A stretch of 64,000 nt of DNA from Hexactinellida sp. DTS-2022 (lineage: Eukaryota; Porifera; Hexactinellida), in the NCBI GenBank assembly GCA_028753945.1, contig JAPNXP010000005.1, positions 2,604,001-2,668,000 of the forward strand. The letters are read 5' to 3'. Every line of letters starts with the position of its first letter. Positions within the stretch are counted from its first letter, which is position 1. This document shows positions 22,294-33,000 of this stretch, in pieces. A model generated the notes under the pieces. It saw only the letters and a list, made by a program, of their open reading frames with translations, was not told the origin of the DNA and did not search any database. The position numbers were made by a program, and so were the translations under genes.

Positions 22294-25153
22294 TCATGAG
22301 AATTTTTTCAATTTACGTTTATCGATACCTATTTGAAGCACAGAGGAGTTGTAGTTTTTAATTTTATTGGCAAGAAAACAATTAGCAGCAGTAAAGATTA
22401 ACTTGCTCAAAATACTCCAACTGTACACATCGCATTTAACACAATTTGATTTCCAGATAGCAATATCATCATCATTTTCCATGTATATCAAGGTGAGTTC
22501 TACTAATAACCTTCTAGAGGGACCGTTTACAAGCAAAGTCAACAGCTGATTATTATTTTCTATTGCAATCATTATCTTCCATAAAGTTATAACTGAAGTA
22601 AGCACAGGCTCGGACGGATACTTAAGTCCGCCACGATCTGTTAATTGTAAGAGCTTAAACTCAGTATGTGATTCAACATCAAAAACAAATTCTTTATCAT
22701 AAGTTAGAGTATCAGTGCACACATGGCATTCCGGAGATCTTTTTAAGAACTTATGGACCGTATAGCCAGCGATAAAAGCTAACGACTGAAGGATTTGTTG
22801 AGAGCATTCAATGGATGATAGATCGCCAATTTCATCAAGAAAAGGCATTACAGCTATTCCATCATCACTAGATGTATCAGAGGGGGTAGAAAAAGACTTT
22901 ACAAATGTCTGAATCGTTTGGAAAGCGTCTTGTTGGTCTGCAAACATGTTTAATATACTAGAAAGTTTAAGACGACGCTCGGTTTCAAGAATCTGAAGGT
23001 AAGAAATATGGTAATTCGAACCCGACATCATACGGTAGAGTCCAAAATGGTGTTCCAACGGGTCAGTTTGTAAAAAGGATGATAATACGTAGGAAAAGCC
23101 ACAATTCTCAGTTAGATGGTTAGTTATAAGTGGTAAGGCAGTACAGGCGTGTCTAAAACTAGTATACGTTTGCTTACTCAATTTACCCGTTTTGTCTGGT
23201 AAATCCTGCCAAGCATCTAGCCAAAATACTATACGTGTCAAAAATAAAAATCGTTCATCGTTTAAGATCAACGGTCTTGAGAGGCTATCATTTAAACGGG
23301 TCCCTTTGAACGGCGTATTGATATTGAATATTTTCCAAAGAATAAGAAGGATACTTACGAAACTAGTGTATTATTACGATACTCCGGACAACGATTTTCA
23401 TTTTGGATTTCAAGAGCAGATAGTGTAAGTTCGCTAACAACCTTCAAAACCAATTTGACATTTTGCCTTTCTAAACTAGATGGAAAACAAGCTTTTACAG
23501 TCAAGTGAGGGGCTAGTTTTGCTAAACTGTATCGTTCAGAATTGTAGAGAAGGCGTACATCTTGAAAGGAAGCAGAATGGACACTGAGGGGGTAGCTACA
23601 TTTATCAATGTCAATATGTTCAAAATTTGGAAAACGAAATGTTTTATCAAAAATTTTCTGATTTAACCAATTATTGCGTATACTTTTCAATATATGGACA
23701 AAATCAAATGTAAGGAAGAGAGGTCTATTTTCATCAAAAGGGTGGGGTACTCTAGTTTCCAGCTTTCCACTAAGAGAAAACAATTTAAACAAGTTCACAT
23801 TCAATGGGTAGTTATCGGTAGAAATCATTTGGACCTTTAAACCACAATGCTCAATATCGATTATACAAGATTTGATAGATGCACATTTTTTTAGCTGAGA
23901 TAGATGCACATGGTAACAAACGGGTAATACAAGACCATTTCCTATGCAAACTAGACACCATAATCGCGAATACAGTTTTCGTCGGATCCTCAGGGTTCAA
24001 ATTTGGTGCAAATATTTTCCCGCCTTTATAAGCAATATCAGATTTAACATGGATTTCATCCATTTGAATTATTACATTTTTTTCCTCGGAACTAAAGCAA
24101 GATGTAGCCTGGGTGAGATAAGTGCAAAAATCATTTTCAAGACCGAAGGAAGAATACAACTTATCTAATGTATGGACATGTGGTAGAGTAATACATTCTA
24201 AACCCTGAAGATAGATATAACAAGCTGGAGAAATGAGATGAGTCTTAATGGACATAATTTGTGTTATTATATTGTATCTTCGCCTGTTTTTAGGAATAAA
24301 TGTATTATCTAATTGACAGAGGATAAATTGAAGCTTAGCTAAATCTGAAGAATTGTATGTAGGTCCGTCGATACGCGCTAAATCATTAATAACATTATTT
24401 ATATGTTTTTTGGCAAGAGGAATATTGTATGAATGTGAGTTACAACTAGAATCTGAGACAGATTTTAAGGAGATTTCATGCAGTATAGATTCAATTTGTC
24501 GAATATCATTAATTGAATTTACCGAAAGGGGAATAATTTGTCCATGGAACCAGGCGGATACAGATAAAAAATTATTTACTTCCAGATATAAATCGACAGA
24601 AACAGTCCTATCAACCATATTGGGTTGAATGAACCTAGTATTATGAATATCAGGATGCCATACTAACCAATTATCAGGTAATGCAATCAAGATTAACTTA
24701 GCTTTTAGATCCTGTAAATTTCTGATGACGTACTTATGTTTCTCCTCGCTCTCAGATAGTAAGCTAAGCTGTAGTGTCTGATTCATCAATTCTTCTTCTT
24801 TTGCGTCTTACGACAAGCGAGTCCGTTTGGTTGTTGTGGTTGAAGAGTAGTAGGATGGACAACCAGGAAGTAAGCAGGGAACTGCGCCGTCTCTCAACTT
24901 GGGCTTTTCACGAGGTACTTCAGTGAAAGTTCCGTCTCCATTGGGAACCTTGTGAGAAACTTCGACATCTTCTTCTCGAAAGTGCTTCACGCATACGTTG
25001 ACTACCTTCAGGGTCATCAATATCATCTCGGTGAAGAGCCCGTATCCAAGCTTGTCTGAGTTCTGGTGGATGTTCAGGCATCCTGAATATAGGAACTCGA
25101 TCATCTGGGCTGTAGTTACTTCTGCATCCGGGGGCTGAGCAACTGCTGGGCAT
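22294..25153 (-). pseudogene. P-element transposase (THAP9-like), frame-broken
   Basis: Read from 25153 down. An N-terminal THAP zinc finger (C-x4-C at CSAPGC; VCVKHF with the Cys-x2-His pair; AVP near its end) binds the element ends; it is split by a one-base frameshift near 25015. The catalytic core follows at 24789-23851 (IIQMDEIHVK, with the first aspartate), then 23909-23355 (MISTDN; PHPFDENR; VHILKSIRNNWLNQK) and 23271-22294 (FLQTDPLEHHFGLYR, carrying the catalytic Glu; MSGSNYHISYLQ). At 23355 the ORF runs into GTAAGT, a perfect splice donor, and coding resumes near 23320, so a short intron is likely, as in known P transposases. The THAP frameshift and a break near 24800 make this copy unlikely to work as it stands, although most of the core is open. 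Confidence 0.85.
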
Positions 25154-25195
25154 AATGTAAACGAATCTAATAGTTAGAAGTGAATAGGAACAGTA

Positions 25196-25663
25196 CAGGG
25201 TTGTATCAACTCATTTTGAGTTGGCAGAATCAACTCATTTTCTTGAATGAGTTGAATGAGTTGGTGACAGCAAAATGAATGAGTTGAATGAGTTGGTAGA
25301 CAAAAAATGAGTTGTTTTGCCAACTCAAAATGAGTTGATACAAACCTGCTTCCGACCATGGCCAGACAACTTTCACTTTGTCGTAACATTAATGCCCAGG
25401 GAGATCCAAATTTGGCCGGATCACTTTTGAGAGCCGACCTATGCAGCTGTAAATGTATTAATAAACTGAAGATTTAAGATATACGTTAGTTACAATTAGT
25501 TAATAAAAATGAGTTGGGAGAATCAACTCATTTTCTTGAATGAGTTGAATGAGTTGGTAATAGCAAAATGAATGAGTTGAATGAGTTGGTGAAGGAAATT
25601 TGAATGAGTTGGCAGACAAAAATGAGTTGTTTTGCCAACTCAAAATGAGTTGATACAACCCTG
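25196..25663. mobile_element. Motif-array hAT-type element (CAACTCATT), dimeric
   Basis: Ends CAGGGTTGTATCAACTC and GAGTTGATACAACCCTG, with the exact duplication GAACAGTA (25188-25195 and 25664-25671). It contains two direct arrays of AATGAGTTG/CAACTCATT (25196-25353 and 25510-25663) around a unique 150-bp spacer. It sits between the THAP start codon and the right terminal repeat of the P element, in the likely promoter or leader. Confidence 0.9.
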
Positions 25664-26592
25664 GAACAGTAAATGGACAAGAAAATGACAAAATACTTAA
25701 AAAGAGAGACTAATAATCAATAAAAATTTAAACTTAGTATTTAGTGGGGTAGTTGTAACAAAAAAATGTGGTTCATTATAAATAGAAATATGGGTTAAAA
25801 TATTGTGGTTGGTTAAATATTACCATCTATTAGTGCATCCCTAGTCCATAATTTCAAGGTTACTGTTAGGCCTTATATAGAGTAGGCTATGGTTAGTCCT
25901 AAATCCATTTCTCAAACTAATAAATTTTCTTAGACAACATTGATTTAAATTTACCTAAAGCACGAAATGTATTAGTTAATATACTTATGCGGTTATACTT
26001 TATACATCTGAGTCTTATTCTGTAGTATAATCAAATTTTTATAAAGGATTTATTGTATTGAGTAGGATGGGCGGTTAACCGGTTAACCGTGGCGAGAAAA
26101 TGAAATGTAACCGTAACTTCACATCGGTTAACCAACCCCACCCTTGGCGGAATTTCAGCAATTCTAACCGGAAGTCAGGATTACTATGAGCAAATTCGTG
26201 CAGAAATATGCAGATATATTGCTGTGCAAGGAGCCACCTTTATATCAAGATATCTTGAGACAAAGTTTATTTCGTCTTCACCAGCCCAGTACTTAATACA
26301 ATCTCACATGTATGGAAACGAAATTTGGGGAACAGATGTAGAAATAGTAGCTGCTTGTAGTATGCTGGACGTAGACATATTCGTTTCTAATTTTCATTAC
26401 GAACCTATGAAGAAAATTATGAGCACAACAAGATGGTACCGGTATCATTCACGTCATGATAGTTACGCCACCCCAGCTCTATATTTAACTAACTATGATG
26501 ACCATTACGAACCAGTAATTGACTTGATGCACAGTCGCACTACAACATTTTTTGACACATACAGCTTTAGCGATGCCATTGTTATTGAATAA

Positions 26593-26741
26593 AATCATTG
26601 TCACAATTTTCATTTATTCTTTTTTGATGTAACTCGTTACCAAATCTTGGACCAGATTAATATCTTTGTAGATTGATTTTGACACATTCGTATAAAAAAT
26701 AGTAAATATGTACAACTATTTCTGAATTTTCCTACTATAGA
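26593..26741. other. No gene; 3' flank of the OTU exon
   Basis: AT-rich sequence after the OTU stop codon, ending in the left duplication of the next MITE. Confidence 0.4.
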
Positions 26742-27095
26742 CAGAGGCGGCGCCACGCTGGGGCAAGGTGGGGCAAATGCCCCACCTGGCCTTCGGCTTG
26801 CCCCACCACTGGTGGGGCAAGCCTTATCAATAGCTTAGAATTTATTTGGGTCGTCTTCTTAATAGGACGCTTTTTTAACCCAATTTTGTAGCATGGATTA
26901 TGTTTGAATTGGTTTTCATTTTTGCAAGCCTATCGGACAGACGAATGGGGTTCATATTGTAGTAATAGTGCTAGCACTATTGTGTGTCTACCGATATTTT
27001 CTGATAGTGGTTTTATAGTTAAACATTTTGCCCCATCTCAAATGTCCCTTGCCCCGGCCAGCCCCATCGCTCATTTTGGTCTCGCGCCGCCACTG
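26742..27095. mobile_element. hAT-type MITE with GGCGGCGCCA ends
   Basis: Ends CAGAGGCGGCGCCACG and CTCGCGCCGCCACTG, with the exact duplication ACTATAGA (26734-26741 and 27096-27103). GGTGGGGCAA/TTGCCCCACC motifs are repeated just inside the left end. Confidence 0.9.
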
Positions 27096-27477
27096 ACTAT
27101 AGATCCGAAGGGACGTGAATCGTGATTATATAAAGGGAGGAATATTTACATTAAAACTAATTAATAAATAAATAAATACTTTAACTTTCCTTTATATTGA
27201 AACTACTAAGTTTAAATATAAATACTTTTAACTATAATTATAAGAAAAGCGTTGAAAGTGTACTGTCATAGTTTTATCAAACCATGGATGTGCTATTATA
27301 AATTATACAGTGATATTTTGAGACTCTTGAGATTTTGAGACACTACTATAAAAGTAATTTTCTAATTAATATCACTTTTTATTAAGAATTTAAGATTCTT
27401 ACAATTTTGAACCATAGTATAGATAAACCATAGAGAAGTAGATGTGCTAATATATATTGTTTTGAGACGCTGGTATA

Positions 27478-27964
27478 CAGGCTTGGGGCTGATTACGATT
27501 ACAATCGTAATCGATTGTAATCGATTACAACTTTTCCTGTAATCGTAATCGTAATCATAATCAAGCTTTTCTTGAAGGATGTAATCGTAATCGTAATCGT
27601 AATCACCCAAATCAGCCCCAGGTATGGCAACAGGCCCCCCCCCCCAAATTTTCCACAGTAACTTTAAATAAGGATATAGTTTGAGGGTTCGCTGATCTCA
27701 TTGCACCTCCAAATATATATCCGGCCCCTACAAATAATTCTTGGTGGCTACCCCCATGCTCACGGCATTATTTTTCGTTCGCATGAAACTCCGAGGCTTA
27801 ATCGAAACAATCGTAATTGCATCGTAAAGAAAATGAATTGTAATCGATTGTAATCGATTACAACATTTCCTGTAATCGTAATCGTAATCATAATCAAGCT
27901 TTTTCTGAAGGATGTAATCGTAATCGTAATCGTAATCACTCACTAGTAATCAGCCCCAGGTCTG
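27478..27964. mobile_element. Motif-array hAT-type element (AATCGTAATCG), dimeric
   Basis: Ends CAGGCTTGGGGCTGATTAC and GTAATCAGCCCCAGGTCTG, with the exact duplication CTGGTATA (27470-27477 and 27965-27972). Two direct arrays of TAATCG units (27485-27617 and 27830-27957) flank a 210-bp unique spacer. The reverse strand reads as spurious DYDYDY peptides. Confidence 0.88.
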
Positions 27965-28222
27965 CTGGTATATAACAATTTCTAAATTGATTAACTGTTT
28001 TGAATGTCTTTCACTCTATTTTATATTCTATCCGCAATATTTATCCCTTTTTAATTAATTAACTTAATTACTGATGATTATAGCAAGTTACACCAGTAAC
28101 CCAATTTCCAATTTAACTAGTTTTTCCTAATCTAATAATTTCCCAATACAGCAAATGGATATAATACTAACTATTGCAGGGACACAACTTTAATTAATTA
28201 TAAACAAAAACAACTATTACAA

Positions 28223-28572
28223 ACAGGGTTGTTTTATTTAAATCAATGATTTTTATTAATAAAATCATGATTTAAATCAAAAATCTGATTTTAATAAAAA
28301 TATCCGATTTTTATGATTTAAATATAAAGATTATAAATTTAAATCAGATTTTTTATGTCTATTGTTTTTTGCGAAAAGTAAAGAAATACATTGATAATGA
28401 GTCATTATCAATGTAATTAATCCATTAGCCAAATACTATAAGCCAGTGTGAAATAGATTCAGATTTTTTGATTTAAATCAGAAATTTCTGATTTATATCA
28501 AAAAATCTGATTTAAATCAATAATATAGGATTTCTTTGGTTTAAAAAAATCATGATTTTTATGAACCCTGAA
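28223..28572. mobile_element. Motif-array element (TTTAAATCA)
   Basis: Ends CAGGGTTGTTTTATTTAAAT and TTTTTATGAACCCTG are inverted. The body is dominated by GATTTAAATCA units in both orientations. No matching target duplication was found. Confidence 0.6.
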
Positions 28573-28668
28573 ATTTAAAAGCAAAAAAAAAAAAATTCTA
28601 AATTAATTAAAATGAAACATAATAATAAATAGATAAACTAAATATAAAACTCAATATACAAAAAATTA

Positions 28669-29507
28669 ATATAAAAACCCCAAATTCGGAAGTGAGGAGA
28701 GAGGAGTGGGTGTGCCTTTATCAGGGACTGAGGAGCGTTTTTGAATAACCTTCGGGTAAGGTGGAGCCTTTGCGAGAGCTATAGTAGCGCTATTTACGGG
28801 CTTATGTGTCTCGATAGTACTGATGGCTGGTTAAAAGATTTGTTGCTTTCTGCCTTTCTACAGTTCGTTTCGAACTAGGTGGGTTGCAGAAGGGGAGATT
28901 TTAACTCTCCGAGGATTTTTGTGGGAGACGAGGAGTAGGAGGTGGAGGATGAGGGAGGCTAGGAGGCGGAGGCAATGGAGTAGTATTACTGTAACATACA
29001 AATTAGATAGGTTTGTTAGCTATTACTTATAGTTATTTAACTTTGATAGCCACATACGAAATTATACTACATGTAGTACACAGTGTCATTTACGTCAATA
29101 GCCAACACTACCTTATCTAATTACAATTAACAAAAACAAAATTTGTTTTTGTGAAATAAAACGATTTTTTTTAAATGTTTAAAGCTTTTATTTCTCCTGA
29201 ATTTCAATAATATATTCCCAGATTTCTTACGACTTATGGTCACTCCCAGTAATTAATTTAGATATGCATCGAAATAGACAATTACCATCTTCTATATGTT
29301 CCGTTTACCAAGGTTCAAAACTGCTAAGTAACTTCCCAACGCTAATATATGGTTGTCTGCAAACTGATTCAAATGATATCCCCAAGACCCCAACATATCG
29401 CATTTACTACGCTGCCAATTTTCATCTATCACAGTGATCCTTGGGTCCATCGGTGTGTCGTATGGATTACGGAGCGGAACTACGTCGTGAAATGATTCCA
29501 ATAGCAT
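28669..29507 (-). pseudogene. Unidentified minus-strand exons, Pro-rich
   Basis: On the minus strand, 29507-29318 is open and starts with Met (MLLESFHDVVPLRNPYDTPM...). It ends at a possible donor (CTTG|GTAAAC). An acceptor TTACAG at about 28985 precedes a segment that reads PLPPPPSLPHPPPPTPRL and continues, after one stop and one frameshift, to about 28672. The exon phases do not agree, so this is either a decayed gene or a coincidence. I recognise no family. Confidence 0.3.
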
Positions 29508-30129
29508 TGTTTAGATACTGCATTCCTTAATAATATTAATTTGTTTACAATTTTATTAATATAAGAATAATTTTAATGTTACACCCCGCTTTCGAAGATA
29601 CGATAGACTGAACAAATATATACTCATTTAACTGAATTTGAGTTGTATGAGTGTATTGTTAGATTTTTTTCACTTACCACGAAATACACTACTTTGTGTG
29701 TGTATCTAGCACGTTGGGTATCTGTATAGCTGGGGCAGAGATCTGGGGGGTATTCACTAAACTTCTTAAACTTAAACTTAAACTCAAAATTAACTTAAAT
29801 TTAGTGTTATCTTCAAACGTGAATTTTCTGGATAGCTTCTCTCGGTACATTCTAACGTATTTATTTAAAGATTCAATGCATTCCTCTGACAATTTTTTCA
29901 TTCCACATCCATTATTCCACAGAATGAGCCAATAACTTGTGTAGAGATGTCGTGATGCTGGGCCAAGGGAATGTTGTTAACACGAATAGGTAAGTTTCTT
30001 TACAAAAACTGTTGAGTTTAAATGTGTCAAGTTTCGAACTCTGTTATAGAGTCTTAAGATAACAGAGAGATTTCTTCTGATTAGAGATATTGACGACTTA
30101 ACTTCGTGCAAAAATGTAGAAGTTTCCCA

Positions 30130-31441
30130 CTGATGAATTCCTTTTCATTGAGAAAACAGGATCGTGCTATGTTACCAGTTGTACTTGTCCCTCCATCACA
30201 GGAAGGAAGATCGATATGAAATTCTGTTTTTCTCCAACAACAAGTGCGCATTATATCCATAGATCTTTTTATTTTTTAAGATGTAGGAGAATATTTCTTG
30301 AGATTAGCATCTAAGTGGTAAATTAAAAGCATAAACCACCTAAACACACATAGATAACTGTGTAGTGGGGATACAGGTAGGATATTGATATCCGAGGCTG
30401 GAGGATGAGTTAAACCGAATCTCATCTCAGGAGGTAGCTTGAGAAATTCTACCGGATTGACATCACTGAAAATGTCAATTGCATCTTTTACATGCCTATT
30501 GACGGGGAAGCCATATTTAACAAACTCGATATCTTTAAGTTGATCGCGATTAGCTGTGCATAGTTAACATACAGCACCTCCAGCCCCACTTAGTATAGCG
30601 GACATTTTGCCATCGAACAGAGTCCTCTTTACAATCACGTTTACATGCCCTTCAAGTAGTTCTAAGCCATTAGATTCTAATAAACAAGTTTTGGGATTAA
30701 TTACTAGTGTTTTCATGAGATAATCGACCTTTTCGTAATTTTCTTTTTGAGATACTAATGCAAGTGGCCTCGTCAAAAAGGTGAGTTAGGACATGGATTT
30801 GACCAAATTTCCTTACCAGATTTATCGATTAGGGATAAAGCTTTGAAGGCAAATAATATGAGAGATTTCGTTGAGAGGCTTGGGTTTGTAGGAATCTGGT
30901 TGTAAAGTCGATGACTCCCTGAGCCATCTAACCATCAGCTATCGTGAGAGTTAAAGGGTAATGAGATTCTATGCAAGAAAGAATCAACTGTACTATTCTT
31001 TCTGTTGTTTTATGTACTAAAGTAGAGTATGGAATTTTCTTGTTCATTATTTTAGACAGAGATTTCCTGTGCTGAACAAATTTCATTTCGGAATGCTACA
31101 ATCTTCTTGTAACCAGGAAAATGAATATCTTCTGAATTGTAGATACGACGGAGGTCAATGTATTTCCTTTTCCCAATTTCTAACATAAAGGAGGCTTTTT
31201 CTAATGGGAACTTGTTAACTTGATTGGGTGCAGTTCTAGCAGCATCACCGCGACATACTTTGGCTGTATCTCTGTCATAATTATCATTGATGATACACTG
31301 AAGTGCTAAAGCTGCAATTGTTCTGGAGTCAGTATTTTCTCTCTCAGCAAGAAAAGTGATATGATCGAGTAGTACCATAAGCCGTATTCTTGTTGTTTGC
31401 AGAGTAACTGCTGGTTTATAATTTTCAACGGAATAATTCAA
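30130..31441 (-). pseudogene. Unidentified transposon-like ORF remnants
   Basis: Open segments at 31441-31052 (129 codons: MNYSVENYKPAVTLQ..., with an Arg/Asp-rich CRGDAART stretch), 30776-30564, and frame-shifted stretches down to about 30130. The frames change between segments. They lie inside the Harbinger element on the opposite strand to HARBI1. I do not recognise the family; it could be an element nested in the Harbinger. Confidence 0.35.
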
Positions 31442-31739
31442 AACTCACAAACAACATTCCAATTTTGTGAGTTTTGAACAACATTCCAATCACTCACAAA
31501 CAACATTCCAATACGTATGATTCGTAGTTTTCATATGATGATGTCGTAAATGTCACTAATATAATACAAATATGTTGAATATTTTAGATAAAATAGAAAC
31601 CATACTTTCAACCACAAACTATTTCATAACCACTGGTGTTAGCGTAATTAAATTTCGGATTCCTAGGTTTTCAATAGTTTTGATTTCGAATATCGCAATC
31701 ATTTAGCAATTTTAAAATGGTAAAATTTTATTTATTCAG

Positions 31740-32143
31740 CCATGTTGCCCCACTGTGCACGTGTACATGGGTGGTTCTTGGGTGATAGTAATTATGGATT
31801 AAAACAAAAGCTAATGTCTATAACTTCTCCAATTACTCCTGGGCACAGAAGGTGAAATCGGGCTTTTCTTAAAGCTCGCCAAACCATTGAGTGTACCTTC
31901 GGAATATGGAAGAGCCTTTGGAGATCAATGGATAAAATAGGAGGAACCCTTTATTATAGCCCTGAAAAATGTTGCAAAATTATATTGGCTACCATGGTGC
32001 TGCATAACATGTGTATTAGCCATGGCCTCTTAGCCGATTTTGAAATGTTGATGACTGATCCTATCCCTGATATAGTCCCACCGGAACCTTCAGAAAATGG
32101 ATTAATAATGAGAGAATCAATAATATCAGAATATTTTGCTTAA
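31740..32143 (+). pseudogene. HARBI1-type DDE nuclease, C-terminal part
   Basis: The frame gives WFLGDSNYGLKQKLM (the GDS aspartate of DDE_Tnp_4), a break, then FLKARQTIECTFGIWKSLWR (conserved glutamate region) and GGTLYYSPEKCCKIILATMV-LHNMC, the usual HARBI1 C-terminus. The stop is at 32143. The N-terminal half is missing and one frameshift near 31855 separates the two blocks. HARBI1 proteins cut DNA during Harbinger transposition together with a Myb-like partner, here encoded convergently at 32283-33000. Confidence 0.8.
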
Positions 32144-32282
32144 TTATGCTGTTGTATACTACATTGAATTTATACTCGTAAGGTAGGTAATACAAAGTTT
32201 TATTATAGAAAACTATTTATTGGAGAACTATTAGCGAACTATCTATCTTTGATTACTTGGTTAATTAATTAGTAGAAATCCA

Positions 32283-33000
32283 TTAATAATCGGTAGTAGG
32301 AGGATACATTGATGGATGAGGAGGAAAATTCTTCACATAGAGATTTGAAACATAAGACCCGACTGCTGCTACAGGATGCTCTAAACCTGGTTGGGTGAAC
32401 GCAGCTAACAGTATGTTTTGGTTCGCGAGTATCTCGGGGATTGTTTCCATCATTATATCCCCAATTCGTTTCAGGCTGTACTCGATTTTTTCCATTCTAA
32501 GTTCTATATTCTTCATGCAATCCAATTTCTGCTGTTCTTTTTCGAGGAGAATATGTTTAGTTTGTGTGAGATCACTAGGAGATAAACTATGTGAGGAATA
32601 TTTTCGCTTGCGATTGGCCTCAAAATTCGACTGGTCGTCATCAGTTGAGAAGATTGGACTTATTGGCATCTGCATCTGATGGTCAGACTGAATGGAAACT
32701 TGAGAGCTGATATCTATCCCAGAAGGAATGCCCTCAAACACTTATTTGCCCTTAATACTTCTTATCTTGTCCTCCAATAGTGTTAACTCGGCTCCAGGGG
32801 TACCTCCGCCTTTTTATGAATTGAAGCAAGCTTATCGGCGATTAGTGGTTTATGTTTGCTCAACAGGTTAGACCACTTTTTAAGTATATCATCTCTAGTT
32901 CTTGTTACCCCATCTAGAGATGATAACTTAGAGGCGACTTCCTCCCAAACCAAAGTCTTCTCTTCAAAGGTAAATGAAGCTGCCGAATAACTGCGACGTG
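32283..33000 (-). pseudogene. Harbinger Myb/SANT-like DNA-binding protein, frame-broken
   Basis: From about 33000 down: FTFEEKTLVWEEVASKLSSL, then TRTRDDILKKWSNLLSKHK, a Myb/SANT-like trihelix of the kind encoded beside HARBI1. Next comes a GTPGAELTLLEDKI-type segment. After a frame break and stop near 32745 the remaining 152-codon ORF (32741-32283) is open and contains KRKYSS and a coiled-coil-like stretch (LLEKEQQKLDCMKNIELRME). In Harbinger elements this protein carries the nuclease to the nucleus and to the ends. It shares no start with the nuclease and runs toward it. Confidence 0.75.

Larger units (their letters stand above)
21864..25891 (-). mobile_element. P element with THAP transposase
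   Basis: Identical 31-bp terminal inverted repeats (21863-21893 and 25861-25891) beginning CATAGCCTACTC; 8-bp duplication GTTAGTCC (21856-21863 and 25892-25899; one base is shared with the terminal repeat). The 31-bp repeat and 8-bp duplication are exactly the Drosophila P element format. The transposase gene runs on the minus strand. Confidence 0.93.
21689..26145. mobile_element. Motif-array hAT-type MITE (GGTTAACCGG), copy 2, carrying a P element
   Basis: Ends CAAGCCTGGATTCGGTTAAC and GTTAACCAACCCCACCCTT, inserted just after the OTU catalytic Cys codon region. The flanks CGCGCAAT and GGCGGAAT match at 6 of 8 positions, so the insertion is fairly old. The P element 21864-25891 lies inside it; the sequence on either side of the P element is continuous in the copy at 9643-10061. 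Confidence 0.85.
16970..26592 (+). pseudogene. Ginger-like integrase/OTU protease gene, multi-exon, decayed
   Basis: A chain of exons can be read through GT-AG introns: 16970-17076, 17132-17497, 17655-17856, 17899-18207 (with a MITE inside), 18542-18672, 18730-18843, and a last exon 19934-20029 continuing at 21519-21688 and 26146-26592. The first exons give the end of an rve-type integrase core (AYRPQGNGLVEAHNK, with the third catalytic residue Glu; then NYSAFQLMFGRK). The middle has a basic KKRKR stretch. The last exon encodes an OTU cysteine protease domain: DGNCFFRA with the catalytic Cys, and a distal DDHYEPV with the catalytic His. OTU domains are reported in Ginger-type elements, so I favour a Ginger transposon or a captured copy. 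Damage: a frameshift near 17780, at least one nonsense codon in exon 4, TAA at 19988, and two insertions in the OTU exon. The 5' end is missing. Confidence 0.72.

Noticed and set aside
27362..27943. Repeated DYDYDY peptides and CRISPR-like regular spacing
   Set aside because: They are translations of TAATCG arrays within a transposon with a perfect 8-bp duplication; no conserved repeat-spacer structure.
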